From contig NZ_CALJON010000034.1 of NCBI RefSeq assembly GCF_937981445.1, forward strand, positions 1-64,000: DNA of 64,000 nt. The letters are read 5' to 3'. The notes beneath the pieces are model-generated. The model did no database searches. It saw only the letters and a program-made list of their open reading frames with translations, and had not been told where the DNA came from. The stretch is from an uncultured Veillonella sp. (lineage in GTDB: Bacteria; Bacillota; Negativicutes; Veillonellales; Veillonellaceae). Both the position numbers and the translations under genes were made by a program. Shown here one piece after another: positions 1 to 8,612 of this stretch. Each line of letters opens with the position of its first letter. Position 1 is the stretch's first letter.

Positions 1-1434
1 GCAGTTTATCTAATAAAAAGATCACTTGTTTCTAAGACAAGTGATCTTTTTATATGTACAGCTACTGAACTTGAGTTCTGGGTAAAAACACCATCTCAAG
101 TAGTTAGCAAAAATGAATTGTCCACGTCCCAAAAATTACAAGAACAATATTGGCAACGTACTCATGGCGCTGTTCGTACAGCCCTTGAAGAAGCTGTATT
201 AGCTTTAAATGCCTATGGCTTAGAAGCTGAAATGGGGCATAAAGAAGTAGGTGGCGTTAAAGGTAAAATTGACGATGAAGGTCATATGGACCATGTATTA
301 GAACAGCTTGAAATTGACTGGAAATACACTGGCAATCCACTTCAAACAGCAGATAATGAACTAGTAGCGCGCATTATTGTACGTGAAGTATTCCGTAAAT
401 ATGGCTTAGATGTAACCTTCCAAGCAAAACCAATTATTGGTGTAGCTGGTTCTGGGGAACACACTCATTTTGGCTTAATGGCTAAAATGAAGTCCGGCAA
501 AATGATTAACTTATTCTCCCCAGCAGATATGCGTAAAGCAGCTTTAAGCTCCATTGGTCTTGGCGCGATTATGGGGGTGCTTAAAAACTATGAAGTAATG
601 AATCCATTCATTTCCTCTACTACGGACTCTTTGAATCGTTTAAAACCAGGCTTTGAAGCACCAATTTGTATCGTAACTTCCTTTGGTGAAGATCCAAGCG
701 TACCGAGCCGTAATCGTACCATTCTTTGCGGTCTAATTCGCGATATTGAAAATCCAATGGCTACACGCTTTGAACTTCGTTCTCCTAATCCATATACCAA
801 TACTTATACAGCGATTGCTTTAATTTACTCCGCTGTACTCGATGGTCTTCGCTATGTACTTACTTCTGGTAAGTCCTATGAAGAATTATTAGCTGAAATT
901 TCTAAAGCGCCTGAAGCTGAGGCAGATTATTTAGAAAAAGGCCGTGCATACCGCTCTGAAAAAGACGTATTCGATGATTATACCGTCGAAGAACGCAATG
1001 CTATGTTCGGTATGCCACCAGCTACTGTATGGGAAAATATCTTAGGATATCGCAATAATCCTGAAAAAGCACAGGCATTAGCTAGTGCTGGGGCATTTGC
1101 TACGGATTTGATGGACTCCTTTATTGCCGGTGTAATTAATCGTTGGACTTTGGAACTTACTAATCGTATTGTACCTTCTAATTTAGGCCTTGTGCGCGCT
1201 ATGAAAGCAGCTCATGAAACTAATGCCTTCGACGATGCTCGTTGGGAAGAAGTAAATCGCCTTCGCTTATATCTGGCTAAAGATAGTGTAACTGAAAAAT
1301 CCTTATTCACTCGTATTATTGAAGCTGTAGCAGCTAAAGACTATGACACAGCCTCTATATTACAAGTTGAAATGGGTGAAAAAATGGCTGAACTAGAAGC
1401 AAAATACTTCGAATATAGCCGCAACTTAATTTAA
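1..1434 (+). CDS. glnA: Glutamine synthetase, C-terminal catalytic part (5' end missing)
   Basis: Glutamine synthetases make glutamine from glutamate, ammonia and ATP. The reading frame is open back to base 1, but family-like sequence becomes convincing only from about base 55-61 (ATELEFWVKTP). After it come the synthetase motifs: GSGEHTHFGL (ATP/glutamate site), NRLKPGFEAP, and RNRTILCGLIRD followed by RFELRSPNP. The C-terminal tail is long, as in the large clostridial-type enzymes of over 600 residues, so roughly the first third is absent from the window. The first internal start codon is TTG at 118, with no good ribosome binding site. A perfect 14-bp hairpin with A and T tracts (16-50) lies where coding sequence should be, so the gene may be truly truncated or rearranged. 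Identity is firm; completeness is not. Confidence 0.8.
   Translation, partial: AVYLIKRSLVSKTSDLFICTATELEFWVKTPSQVVSKNELSTSQKLQEQYWQRTHGAVRTALEEAVLALNAYGLEAEMGHKEVGGVKGKIDDEGHMDHVLEQLEIDWKYTGNPLQTADNELVARIIVREVFRKYGLDVTFQAKPIIGVAGSGEHTHFGLMAKMKSGKMINLFSPADMRKAALSSIGLGAIMGVLKNYEVMNPFISSTTDSLNRLKPGFEAPICIVTSFGEDPSVPSRNRTILCGLIRDIENPMATRFELRSPNPYTNTYTAIALIYSAVLDGLRYVLTSGKSYEELLAEISKAPEAEADYLEKGRAYRSEKDVFDDYTVEERNAMFGMPPATVWENILGYRNNPEKAQALASAGAFATDLMDSFIAGVINRWTLELTNRIVPSNLGLVRAMKAAHETNAFDDARWEEVNRLRLYLAKDSVTEKSLFTRIIEAVAAKDYDTASILQVEMGEKMAELEAKYFEYSRNLI
16..51. terminator. Bidirectional terminator-like hairpin at the window edge
   Basis: Perfect 14-bp arms AAAAGATCACTTGT and ACAAGTGATCTTTT enclose a 7-base loop. 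The A-tract, stem, T-tract layout matches the other bidirectional terminators in this window (for example 33497-33540 and 57266-57324). It sits immediately upstream of recognisable glutamine synthetase sequence, which is unexpected. Confidence 0.6.
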
Positions 1435-1455
1435 TAGTTAGATTCTAGTTAATAT

Positions 1456-1524
1456 AACTCCCTTACAAACTAATGGAATCGCATGTCAGTGTGGAACTCA
1501 TTAGATTGTAGGGGAGTTTTTTTT
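1456..1524 (+). terminator. Rho-independent terminator after glutamine synthetase
   Basis: A long hairpin pairs AACTCCCTTACAA with TTGTAGGGGAGTT and, further in, CTAATG with CATTAG. It is followed directly by a run of eight T. It lies about 20 bases after the glnA stop codon and would end that transcript. Confidence 0.85.
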
Positions 1525-1709
1525 ATATATTTTTATATATTTTTTATGTAATTTGTCTGTAGATATTCATGTAGTTTGTAAAGAAAACAGTAGCGCTTAT
1601 AGTGGGAATATCGTACAATAATATTTAGTATTGGGTTCGTCATTTTATTACAAAGGCATGTAAGAAAAGGAGACTTACAGGCCTAGTTTGTAGTAAGAGG
1701 AGGACTATT

Positions 1710-2573
1710 ATGGAACATAATGTTTCCCCGCAAAATCATAAATCGGTTCAAAATCTTTTGTTATCCCCAACTAAGCCTTTAGGGATTGCCTTAACTATTG
1801 CAGGTACGGATCCCTCTGGTGGAGCTGGCGTTATGGCTGATTTGAAATCATTTCAGTCGCGCCAAGTTTATGGGATGGCGGCTATTACAAGTGTAGTGGC
1901 ACAAAATACAAAGGGAGTACAGAGTATTCAAAATGTAGACCTTACTATGTTAGATGCTCAACTTCGCTGTGTATATGAAGATATTGCCCCAAAGGCAGTA
2001 AAAACGGGTATGATTCCTAATGTAGAGATGATGCGCATCATTCGAAACTATGTAGATGGTTCTATTCCCTATGTTATGGACCCTGTCATGGTGGCTACGA
2101 GTGGCGATTATTTAATTGACAAGGCTGCACGGGATCAGTTTAAATCTGAGTTGATGCCGGTGGCCACTTTAGTGACCCCTAATTTATCAGAGGCCGAGTT
2201 TTTAGTGGGTTTTTCCATTGAATCTGAAACAGATATTGCAAAAGCTGCGCAAGTTATTTTAAATGAAATGGGACCAAAAGCCGTTGTTATTAAAGGTGGT
2301 CATTTTGGCACGATGGCCAAAGATTATCTTTTTATTCGCGGTGAACAAGTTAAGACCTATGAAAGTCCTAAATTAGATACTAAACATACTCATGGTACAG
2401 GCTGTACTTTCTCTGCTGTTATTACGGCCGAGTTGGCTAAGGGGAAGGCCTTAGAAGAGGCTGTTTGGATTGGTAAGCAGTTTATAGCGAGGGCCATTGC
2501 TCAAAATCCATCCTTAGGGCATGGTCATGGACCAGTGAATCATATGGTATTTCAAGGAGATGTAGAATTATGA
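1710..2573 (+). CDS. thiD: Hydroxymethylpyrimidine/phosphomethylpyrimidine kinase
   Basis: ThiD phosphorylates 4-amino-5-hydroxymethyl-2-methylpyrimidine and its monophosphate, giving the pyrimidine half of thiamine. The ribokinase-like fold shows in AGTDPSGGAG (residues 31-40), a central VIKGGHFGT and the C-terminal anion-hole motif HGTGCTFSA (about 229-237). Length 287 is slightly above the usual 260-270 because of an N-terminal extension of about 24 residues. A strong AAGAGGAGG site 7 bases before the ATG supports the start. The stop overlaps the ATG of the next gene (ATGA), so thiD and thiM-thiE are translationally coupled. I see no TPP-riboswitch core (CTGAGA) in the 275-base leader, so control by thiamine is not evident. 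Confidence 0.95.
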   Translation: MEHNVSPQNHKSVQNLLLSPTKPLGIALTIAGTDPSGGAGVMADLKSFQSRQVYGMAAITSVVAQNTKGVQSIQNVDLTMLDAQLRCVYEDIAPKAVKTGMIPNVEMMRIIRNYVDGSIPYVMDPVMVATSGDYLIDKAARDQFKSELMPVATLVTPNLSEAEFLVGFSIESETDIAKAAQVILNEMGPKAVVIKGGHFGTMAKDYLFIRGEQVKTYESPKLDTKHTHGTGCTFSAVITAELAKGKALEEAVWIGKQFIARAIAQNPSLGHGHGPVNHMVFQGDVEL

Positions 2574-4075
2574 GAGTCAAAGATATGACTCATTATTTAG
2601 ATCAATTGCGGGCTAAACAGCCACTTGTTATTTGCCTAACTAATGATGTAGTAAAAAATTTTACAGCCAATGGCCTCTTGGCCTTAGGGGCATCCCCTGT
2701 TATGAGTGGGTGTAAAGAAGATTTAGCAGATTTAATGCCTCATGCGGATGCATTACTCATTAATATTGGCACCATTACCCCTGAATTGGCTAATTTATAT
2801 AAAGAAGCAGCGAGGTTGGCAAATATTCATAATGTACCTATAGTATTAGATCCTGTAGCAGCGAGTGCAGGAGCTTTTAGAAAATCAGTGGCTCTCGATT
2901 TATTACATAATTATAAAATTGCTGTAATTCGCGGCAACGCTGGTGAAATCGCTGCCTTAGTGGATGAAAGGATTGCCACAAAGGGCGTTGATAGTAGTGG
3001 CGCCACTGAACCAGGGGCATTAGCGCAAAGAGTAGCTCAAACATACAAGACCGTAGTTGTCGCTACCGGTGCGATTGATGGGGTGGCTACGGCGTCTCAA
3101 TTTGTAGAGTTAGGGAATGGTTCCTCCTTAATGCCAAAAGTTGTAGGTACGGGTTGCTTACTAGGTGCTGTAGTGGCCGCTTTTGTAGGGATTGCAAGAG
3201 AACTTACAGTGGCAAAGCCTAACAGTGATACTAGTGATGACCATATGTTGTATTTTGATCTCGCAAGAGCGGCCCTATCTACGTATAATGTGAGTGGTGA
3301 ATTGGCAGAACTTAAAAGCTTTGGTCAAGGTCCTGGCACGTATGGAGTGGAATTTATTAATGCCTTAGGAGCTGTTACGGATACTATGACTATAGAGCAG
3401 ACGCGCTGTGTGCGTACAGCTAGTATTAATCCGTATAATGAGTCTGAATTGATTCGTAAGGCCTTGGGGATATATTTTATCTGTGGCACACAGGATTTTG
3501 ATGGCGATGAAGTCGTAGCCCTAAAGACGATTGAAGCAGCCTTAAGGGCAGGGATTACCATGTTTCAACTTCGCGAGAAGGGGGCAGGCTCCTTAGTGGG
3601 GGCTAGAAAGAAAGCCTTTGCCCTTTCGGTACAAGGTCTTTGTAAAACATATAAGGTGCCATTTATTGTAAATGATGATATGGATTTAGCAGAGGAACTT
3701 GATGCTGACGGTGTACATATTGGTCAAAACGATGATCCTATTGAGACTGTAAGAAAACGTTTTGGTCATAAAATTATCGGTTTATCGATTCATGATGTGG
3801 CAGAATATAAAATCTCCAATGTGGAACTAGCCGATTATATCGGGGTAGGTCCTATTCATGGGACGCAGTCAAAAGCTGATGCTAAGTCAGCTATCGGTTA
3901 TGAAGGCATAGAAGCAGTGCGACAATTTGCTCCACAAATACCTATAGTTGCTATAGGTGGCATCGTAGCAGCTGATGTGGCACCACTAAAAGCAGCTGGT
4001 GCCGATGGTGTAAGTGTTATATCCGCTATTACCAAGGCAAAGGATATAGCGCAAGCTGTTAAAGTGCTTAAGTAA
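2570..4075 (+). CDS. thiM-thiE: Bifunctional hydroxyethylthiazole kinase / thiamine-phosphate synthase
   Basis: This is a fusion of two thiamine salvage enzymes. Residues 1 to about 270 are ThiM, which phosphorylates hydroxyethylthiazole: NDVVKNFTANGLLALGASP, VLDPVAASAGA, and the nucleotide-binding GTGCLLGAVVAA near 192. Residues about 295-501 are ThiE, which joins thiazole phosphate and pyrimidine diphosphate to give thiamine phosphate: FQLREKG near 331, VNDDMDLA near 367, GVHIGQNDD near 381, GPIHGTQSK near 426 and VAIGGI near 461. Together with ThiD immediately upstream this supplies salvage from the two ring precursors. No thiC or thiG is present, so the locus looks like salvage rather than complete synthesis. 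Fusion of these two domains in one chain fits the 501-residue length exactly, with no sign of frameshift. Confidence 0.95.
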   Translation: MRVKDMTHYLDQLRAKQPLVICLTNDVVKNFTANGLLALGASPVMSGCKEDLADLMPHADALLINIGTITPELANLYKEAARLANIHNVPIVLDPVAASAGAFRKSVALDLLHNYKIAVIRGNAGEIAALVDERIATKGVDSSGATEPGALAQRVAQTYKTVVVATGAIDGVATASQFVELGNGSSLMPKVVGTGCLLGAVVAAFVGIARELTVAKPNSDTSDDHMLYFDLARAALSTYNVSGELAELKSFGQGPGTYGVEFINALGAVTDTMTIEQTRCVRTASINPYNESELIRKALGIYFICGTQDFDGDEVVALKTIEAALRAGITMFQLREKGAGSLVGARKKAFALSVQGLCKTYKVPFIVNDDMDLAEELDADGVHIGQNDDPIETVRKRFGHKIIGLSIHDVAEYKISNVELADYIGVGPIHGTQSKADAKSAIGYEGIEAVRQFAPQIPIVAIGGIVAADVAPLKAAGADGVSVISAITKAKDIAQAVKVLK

Positions 4076-4275
4076 GGGCTTTATAATGAATTGATTGATA
4101 GTATTTGATGGAGTTATATTATCAATTAGTATTTTCAAAGTTCATACAGGACAAACCAATGTGATAAAATTATACGAACTATGCTTTTAAATCATAAAAT
4201 TAGTTTTTGTTTAACGTATATGTAAATCAAAGATTTCTGTTGGTTTATAAATTTAAAATATATATTTTTGGTAAT

Positions 4276-4318
4276 AAAAAGAAGCGGCTATATCATCTTG
4301 ATATGAGCCGCTTCTTTT
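4276..4318. terminator. Bidirectional terminator between convergent genes
   Basis: The stem pairs GAAGCGGCT-ATATCA with TGATAT-GAGCCGCTTC. It is flanked by AAAAA on one side and TTTT on the other, so it can serve both thiM-thiE (plus) and the muramidase gene (minus). The 200 bases before it are AT-rich and hold nothing I can recognise. Confidence 0.85.
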
Positions 4319-4341
4319 CAATTATGTTATACTATGTTTCG

Positions 4342-5061
4342 TCATGGAAATAATATATTTCCATCATAATATTGACCACCTAGGGGTAAGAGATTGGTAT
4401 ATTGCCACATATAAACATCAGGCAGGTCACACTCCGTATTGTATTGAGCACACCATTTGGGGCAAGAGAGTTGGCTGCTATCAATATGATGGGTCCACCA
4501 ATCAAGATTAGCATATATACCACAGTGATAGTATCCTGCGTTCCATAGGGTATTAACAAAGACACTACACATGTTGGTGATTTCTTGCTTAGTAAGCGGT
4601 GGCAGACAATACGTCGCCTTGTAGTCATCGGCATCTTCCATGTCATACCAAATGCCTAAGGGAATATGTTGCGGACTTAAGCCACAGTTTTGCAAGACTT
4701 GTATAACAAAATTAGCTTCCTTCTTCGCATCGACTTCATGAAGTGCGTAGGAATAGTAATAAATGCCTATAGGAAGCCCAATTTGAAGGGCTTCATTTAC
4801 ATTCTGATAAAACTTTGTATCTAGGTGTCCTTGGCCATAACCTAGGCGAATAATGACGAAGTCAATATGGCTTTGCTTTATAGTTTGCCATGGAATGATT
4901 CCATTGTGTTCACTAATATCAATGCCGCGAATTAAATGTGTAAACTTAGATTTAGCACCACTTGTACTAACTTTAGGGGCTTCGCTAAGAAGTTCATAGG
5001 ATTCTTTACTAAGTTCCCGATCTTTTTTACTACGTTCGTATTGCTTTTTAGTGCGTATCAT
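4342..5061 (-). CDS. GH25-family muramidase (lysozyme-like)
   Basis: GH25 enzymes hydrolyse the beta-1,4 bond between N-acetylmuramic acid and N-acetylglucosamine in peptidoglycan. The fold is clear: GIDISEHNG (residues 46-54, first catalytic Asp48), IRLGYGQG, GIYYYSYAL, and the DxE pair Asp140/Glu142 in WYDMEDAD, then MWQYTN near the end. The first 40 residues are highly charged and there is no signal peptide or membrane segment, so export would need a holin, lysis or another route. The gene overlaps the upstream sigma-factor gene by 14 bases, which implies joint expression. Such an unsecreted muramidase resembles a phage endolysin, but no other phage genes surround it. Confidence 0.88.
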   Translation of the reverse strand: MIRTKKQYERSKKDRELSKESYELLSEAPKVSTSGAKSKFTHLIRGIDISEHNGIIPWQTIKQSHIDFVIIRLGYGQGHLDTKFYQNVNEALQIGLPIGIYYYSYALHEVDAKKEANFVIQVLQNCGLSPQHIPLGIWYDMEDADDYKATYCLPPLTKQEITNMCSVFVNTLWNAGYYHCGIYANLDWWTHHIDSSQLSCPKWCAQYNTECDLPDVYMWQYTNLLPLGGQYYDGNILFP

Positions 5062-5671
5062 GATGTAACAGCTCCTTAAAATGTACTTGCAACGCAGCTA
5101 GAGCACGTTGTTTGTGTTTGTGAATGGCTTGCCTTGATATATTGTAGTCTCGACCTAACTGCGCCATTGATTTTTGATGGATATAAATATCTTTTAACAA
5201 ATCTCGTTGCTTAGGTGCTAATTGTTGTAAGGCCTTATGCAAGGTCGCATAGGTATGACTCTTCATATACTCATATTCAGCGCTGTCGGCTGGATTAAGT
5301 AAATCTTCTAAATTTAATATATTTGAATCAGGTTTACGATCGCTGTCGAATTCTTGACCTAAGATGCAGCTTTCCTGTTCCCATTGGTGGCGATACTTTT
5401 TAAAAAGATTATATTGTCCATATTTTATGCGTGATTTTATAAAACCTGAAAAGGGAATATGAGTTGATGCGTCATATTCTTTCAATGCTTTAAGAAAACA
5501 ACACCAGAGTTCGTTTTCTAGGTCCTCTTTCACCTTGTGAACTGGTGTGAGTGATGCATACTTTCGGATAAGGGGCTCGTAATTTTGGCAGAGCTGGGCT
5601 ATGGACTGAGCATGGCCTGCTTGGGCTAGCTTTACTATGTTAGATTTATAACTAGTGTCTAAATATACCAT
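5048..5671 (-). CDS. Sigma-70-family alternative sigma factor
   Basis: The 207-residue protein has a sigma region 2-like N-terminal half (about 20-95, including FLKALKEYD and a basic patch FKKYRHQW) and a C-terminal region 4 helix-turn-helix: LAPKQRDLLKDIYI followed by MAQLGRDYNISRQAIHKHK. There is no extracytoplasmic-function anti-sigma partner nearby. It shares an operon and overlaps with the GH25 muramidase gene, so the muramidase is a likely target or partner. Start: ATG preceded by AAAGGAGGAAAG. A good promoter lies upstream (5716-5744). It might be a phage-derived or competence/lysis-type sigma factor; which of these cannot be told from the sequence alone. Confidence 0.8.
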   Translation of the reverse strand: MVYLDTSYKSNIVKLAQAGHAQSIAQLCQNYEPLIRKYASLTPVHKVKEDLENELWCCFLKALKEYDASTHIPFSGFIKSRIKYGQYNLFKKYRHQWEQESCILGQEFDSDRKPDSNILNLEDLLNPADSAEYEYMKSHTYATLHKALQQLAPKQRDLLKDIYIHQKSMAQLGRDYNISRQAIHKHKQRALAALQVHFKELLHHDTH

Positions 5672-5715
5672 ATTCTTTCCTCCTTTACTGTTTTAGATTA
5701 CGTAACCTAAGATAT

Positions 5716-5744
5716 ATTGTAGGATGTCTTGTGGTACTGCACAA
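5716..5744 (-). promoter_or_regulatory. Promoter for the sigma factor / muramidase operon
   Basis: On the minus strand TTGTGC and TACAAT are separated by 17 bases. They lie about 45-75 bases upstream of the sigma-factor start codon. The -10 box matches the vegetative consensus in five of six positions, so basal transcription by the housekeeping sigma factor is plausible. Confidence 0.6.
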
Positions 5745-5816
5745 TAGGCCTAAGTTATCATGAATTTTACCCGGCATATTTGAAAAATACCATTATATAT
5801 GGAAAGGGGGTGGTTA

Positions 5817-5909
5817 ATGAGTATAATGAATGGTTTTTTATGTTTTTTTATAGTTTTCCTAATGAAAAGAGGTGGTATCTGCGATTATATTCCAGATCAT
5901 AAGAGCTAG
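5817..5909 (+). CDS. Possible 30-residue hydrophobic peptide
   Basis: A short ORF starts with ATG 7 bases after AAAGGGGGTGG, one of the better ribosome binding sites in the window. It encodes 30 residues with a single strongly hydrophobic stretch (residues 3-16, GFLCFFIVFL core), a basic KR pair and a polar tail ending DYIPDHKS. This layout resembles small membrane peptides such as type I toxins or holin-like peptides. It diverges from the sigma factor/muramidase operon, the place where a small export or lysis peptide would make sense. No homology can be claimed, and the ORF may be chance. Confidence 0.35.
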   Translation: MSIMNGFLCFFIVFLMKRGGICDYIPDHKS

Positions 5910-6316
5910 GGGATGTATGGCTACAAAAGCTTTTAAATAAAAAAATTTAGCCCTATGGACTCATGATTTATGGTACTTAATCATAAAAAATAATGTGCTT
6001 TATGTTACCTGCATTTTAAATTTGAGAGTAGTGTAAAACGTAACAGTATCTAGTAAATGAAAACAATAGGAATGAACTCAATCATTTACACTAGCTTGTA
6101 GTTGGAGTTACATGAGGTTGTATTGATATTTTGTTTTTTAGATGTTAGTTTCCATTTTTATGAGGTAACATAAAGTGCGGAAAGTTATTATAAGATAATA
6201 AAAATTAGACATTCGATGGAACAAAAGGTTTGCATGGAGGAGGGCATAAAAAATATCGATTAAATATTTTAAATTTTATTTCTAATATTATGTAAAGAAT
6301 TATAATGAGGTTTTAA
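5910..6316. other. AT-rich gap without a supported gene
   Basis: About 400 bases hold no ORF with a credible start. A near-perfect Shine-Dalgarno sequence GGAGGAGGG at 6236-6244 is not followed by any usable start codon and may be a remnant of a lost small gene. Otherwise only AT-rich sequence is visible. Confidence 0.5.
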
Positions 6317-7297
6317 ATGGGAAAAAAATTAAATTTTCAATTTAAACCGATTAATAATATTTCATCGTACAATTCGTTTTTTCTATTGGCGATGGAAGCA
6401 CTTTTATTAGAGGCTCATGTAAGTCAAGAGGTAAGGGCTCAGTGTTTAGGCCCCTATAATCAGGCCTTTTCCCTATTAGATAGGGCTGTTAAAAGGGGAC
6501 GTTTAACTCGAAGTACTAGAGATTATATGAGTAAAAGCTTTAGAAAGGGAGCGTTTACCATTAAGTCAAATCGAAACTTACTGAGTGCCGTAATGTATGG
6601 CAAAACATTAATGGATTATTTGGTTAACATGAGCAAGACTGCCGTGCATTTTATCAATCTTGAATGGGATTACAATAATGAGCTACACAAGAAGGGGATC
6701 AATTTTGTTCAATCATTCTTTACGCCCTATGATTTTAATAAGCTCATCGAAGAGCAAGCATATCGTATGAATGGACATACGTCAAAAACATACGAGCCTA
6801 GTTCATTTAGCTTCATCTATACTTATGAATCGGGGATTCGTCATATTACTTGTAAATTGGCGAATCATATAAAAGATATGTGGCGTATGATGCATAGCGA
6901 AAATATTGAAGCTAATGCGAATTTTTGCGAACTACTATGTAAGTTAAATGCTTACAGTAATGAAATTACTTTACTTCAAGAGCTAGTAAATAAAGTCAGT
7001 GGTTATGGCCCTATAAAGTATGAGGAGATATTTTTGACTGTTAGGTCTTTATTTAGCTACAATCAAACACTACATACTTTGTGGCGTTCTGTAGTAAATT
7101 TAGTGGAGGAGCAGTTATTGCAGGGGCTTAGCCTCGCCCCATCAAGGCAGGAGGCACTGATAAAACAAAGCCATGAGATTTATGCTTTATTAGATGAATT
7201 GCAGTGTGGTATTCATCTTTGTTGTTTTCGTCTTTGTGGAGGTGATATTTATAAAGGACAGATAACCTTCTTTAGAGGTACGCATGTCCGGTTATAA
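6317..7297 (+). CDS. Protein of unknown function, 326 residues
   Basis: I do not recognise this protein. It appears soluble and mostly helical, with no signal peptide and no long hydrophobic segment. It has a basic stretch (RAVKRGRLTRSTRDYMSK, about residues 57-74) and several cysteines near the C-terminus (CGIHLCCFRLCGG). The start ATG follows TGAGG at 7-8 bases. It stands alone between AT-rich gaps of about 640 and 300 bases, upstream of the AraC-type regulator. The low-GC surroundings and lack of recognisable family suggest an accessory or lineage-restricted gene. The ORF is long enough, and its codon use similar enough to its neighbours, to be genuinely coding. Confidence 0.7.
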   Translation: MGKKLNFQFKPINNISSYNSFFLLAMEALLLEAHVSQEVRAQCLGPYNQAFSLLDRAVKRGRLTRSTRDYMSKSFRKGAFTIKSNRNLLSAVMYGKTLMDYLVNMSKTAVHFINLEWDYNNELHKKGINFVQSFFTPYDFNKLIEEQAYRMNGHTSKTYEPSSFSFIYTYESGIRHITCKLANHIKDMWRMMHSENIEANANFCELLCKLNAYSNEITLLQELVNKVSGYGPIKYEEIFLTVRSLFSYNQTLHTLWRSVVNLVEEQLLQGLSLAPSRQEALIKQSHEIYALLDELQCGIHLCCFRLCGGDIYKGQITFFRGTHVRL

Positions 7298-7593
7298 CTT
7301 TTTTCTTAAATTCTTCTTTTTATTAAACTCTTCTAAGATGTGTAAATTGCTTGAGTCCATATTTTAGTAATATAATAAAAATACATCAGAAAGATACATC
7401 AGAACGATAAAGTAAGGCCATCCATTAGAACCATACATTAGAAAATATGTGAGGAAAAATATCAAAAAATATCAGAAAAACTTATATTAATTCAGCTAAT
7501 TAATTTAATAAAATTTCCTATGAATCTTTATGTGGTGTTCATGATAGCATGGTATACTAAAATATAAATTTACTTGAGGAGTCGGAATGTACT
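7298..7593. repeat. Intergenic gap with short degenerate repeats
   Basis: Between the unknown gene and the AraC-type gene lie imperfect copies of ATACATCAGAA / ATACATTAGAA between about 7380 and 7450. They are part of the wider pattern of short reiterations in this window. TATACT at 7552-7557 could be a -10 box for the downstream gene, but its -35 partner is weak. Confidence 0.45.
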
Positions 7594-8547
7594 ATGAAAT
7601 ACCCTATTCACCAGTTTATTCAGCAGGTGTTACATGATGCTGGCCTCGATATAAGAGCGTGGTGTTATGAACGGAGTTTATATGTAGAAGAAAATGGAGC
7701 TGTATTACTTGTTAATGATGATGAGTTTTATGATTTTTTAATAGCCCATAAAAGAGCCCTAACTGGAAAATGCATAGCTAATTTAAGCAATTTAGAATTA
7801 TATCGTCATTTTAACTCATTAGTTTACTATACTTTGGTGGGCGCTAATGCCATTGAGGGACTTCAGCGCTATATAGATTTTAAAAATCAAATAGGTCCTA
7901 TTGGCATCGAATTGAAAGAAAGTGAAACGGAGTTTATTTTGCGATTTATTCATAAATCAACGGGGCTCATACTGACTGATCAAATGCTGAAATTAGAGCA
8001 TGCCTATATTGTTAATGTACTAGGTCAGGGTGGTGGCACGTATACTTCCTGGCAAGGGCGCAAACACAAAGGGGGTCGCCTTGTAGAAAATAGATTAGTA
8101 TTTCAGCGCACAGAATTACAATTTCCATTCCTTAAAAGCCACAATTTTATGTCGCAATATTTAATAAAGGCGAGAGCGCCATATTACAATCAACTAATGA
8201 CTGAATCGGGGCATTTTTCACATTTATTAATTGATGAAATACTCATGGGCTTGTTGCGTCATGAATATCACATTATATCGTTAGCTAAACAGCTACAGAT
8301 GAATGAGCGAGCGATACAAAGGCATTTGCATGATGAGGGGACATCGTATAAGCGTTTGCTAAAAGATGTGCAGCAAATGATGATTAAGGTATATTTGGAC
8401 TTGTCCATAAGTTCTGAAGAAATAGCCTTCTTGACGGGTTTTACTACATTGAGGGATTTTCTGAAAACCTTTAGAGCTTGGTTCGGTAAGGGGTTTGCAG
8501 CTTATACAGAAGAACGGCGAAATAGTAAGAGAGAATTCCTTTCTTGA
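7594..8547 (+). CDS. AraC-family transcriptional regulator (arabinose-binding-domain-like N-terminus)
   Basis: The C-terminal 90 residues form the double helix-turn-helix of AraC regulators. The first reads LAKQLQMNERAIQRHLHDEG (about residue 230). The second (about 272-300) contains SSEEIAFLTGF followed by LKTFRAWFG. The N-terminal 200 residues resemble the ligand-sensing domain found in OruR-type regulators, with IGLYG-like features weakly preserved. At 317 residues it has the usual length. The start follows TGAGGAGTCGG. It lies 65 bases upstream of, and co-oriented with, the malic-enzyme-like gene, the obvious candidate target. The signal molecule is unknown. Confidence 0.85.
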   Translation: MKYPIHQFIQQVLHDAGLDIRAWCYERSLYVEENGAVLLVNDDEFYDFLIAHKRALTGKCIANLSNLELYRHFNSLVYYTLVGANAIEGLQRYIDFKNQIGPIGIELKESETEFILRFIHKSTGLILTDQMLKLEHAYIVNVLGQGGGTYTSWQGRKHKGGRLVENRLVFQRTELQFPFLKSHNFMSQYLIKARAPYYNQLMTESGHFSHLLIDEILMGLLRHEYHIISLAKQLQMNERAIQRHLHDEGTSYKRLLKDVQQMMIKVYLDLSISSEEIAFLTGFTTLRDFLKTFRAWFGKGFAAYTEERRNSKREFLS

Positions 8548-8612
8548 TGGTTTAGTTATTAGTATTGCCAATTCTATTATGGATATATCTTACTGTTTGG
8601 GGAGGCTTGCAT

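Noticed and set aside
1535..1709. Possible TPP riboswitch before thiD
   Set aside because: The conserved CTGAGA core and paired arms are not present in the leader.
4342..5671. Prophage remnant
   Set aside because: Only a sigma factor and a muramidase; no integrase, portal, capsid or terminase genes adjoin, and no attachment repeats are seen.
6236..6244. Strong Shine-Dalgarno sequence suggesting a small gene
   Set aside because: No start codon lies at a usable distance and the following frames close quickly.
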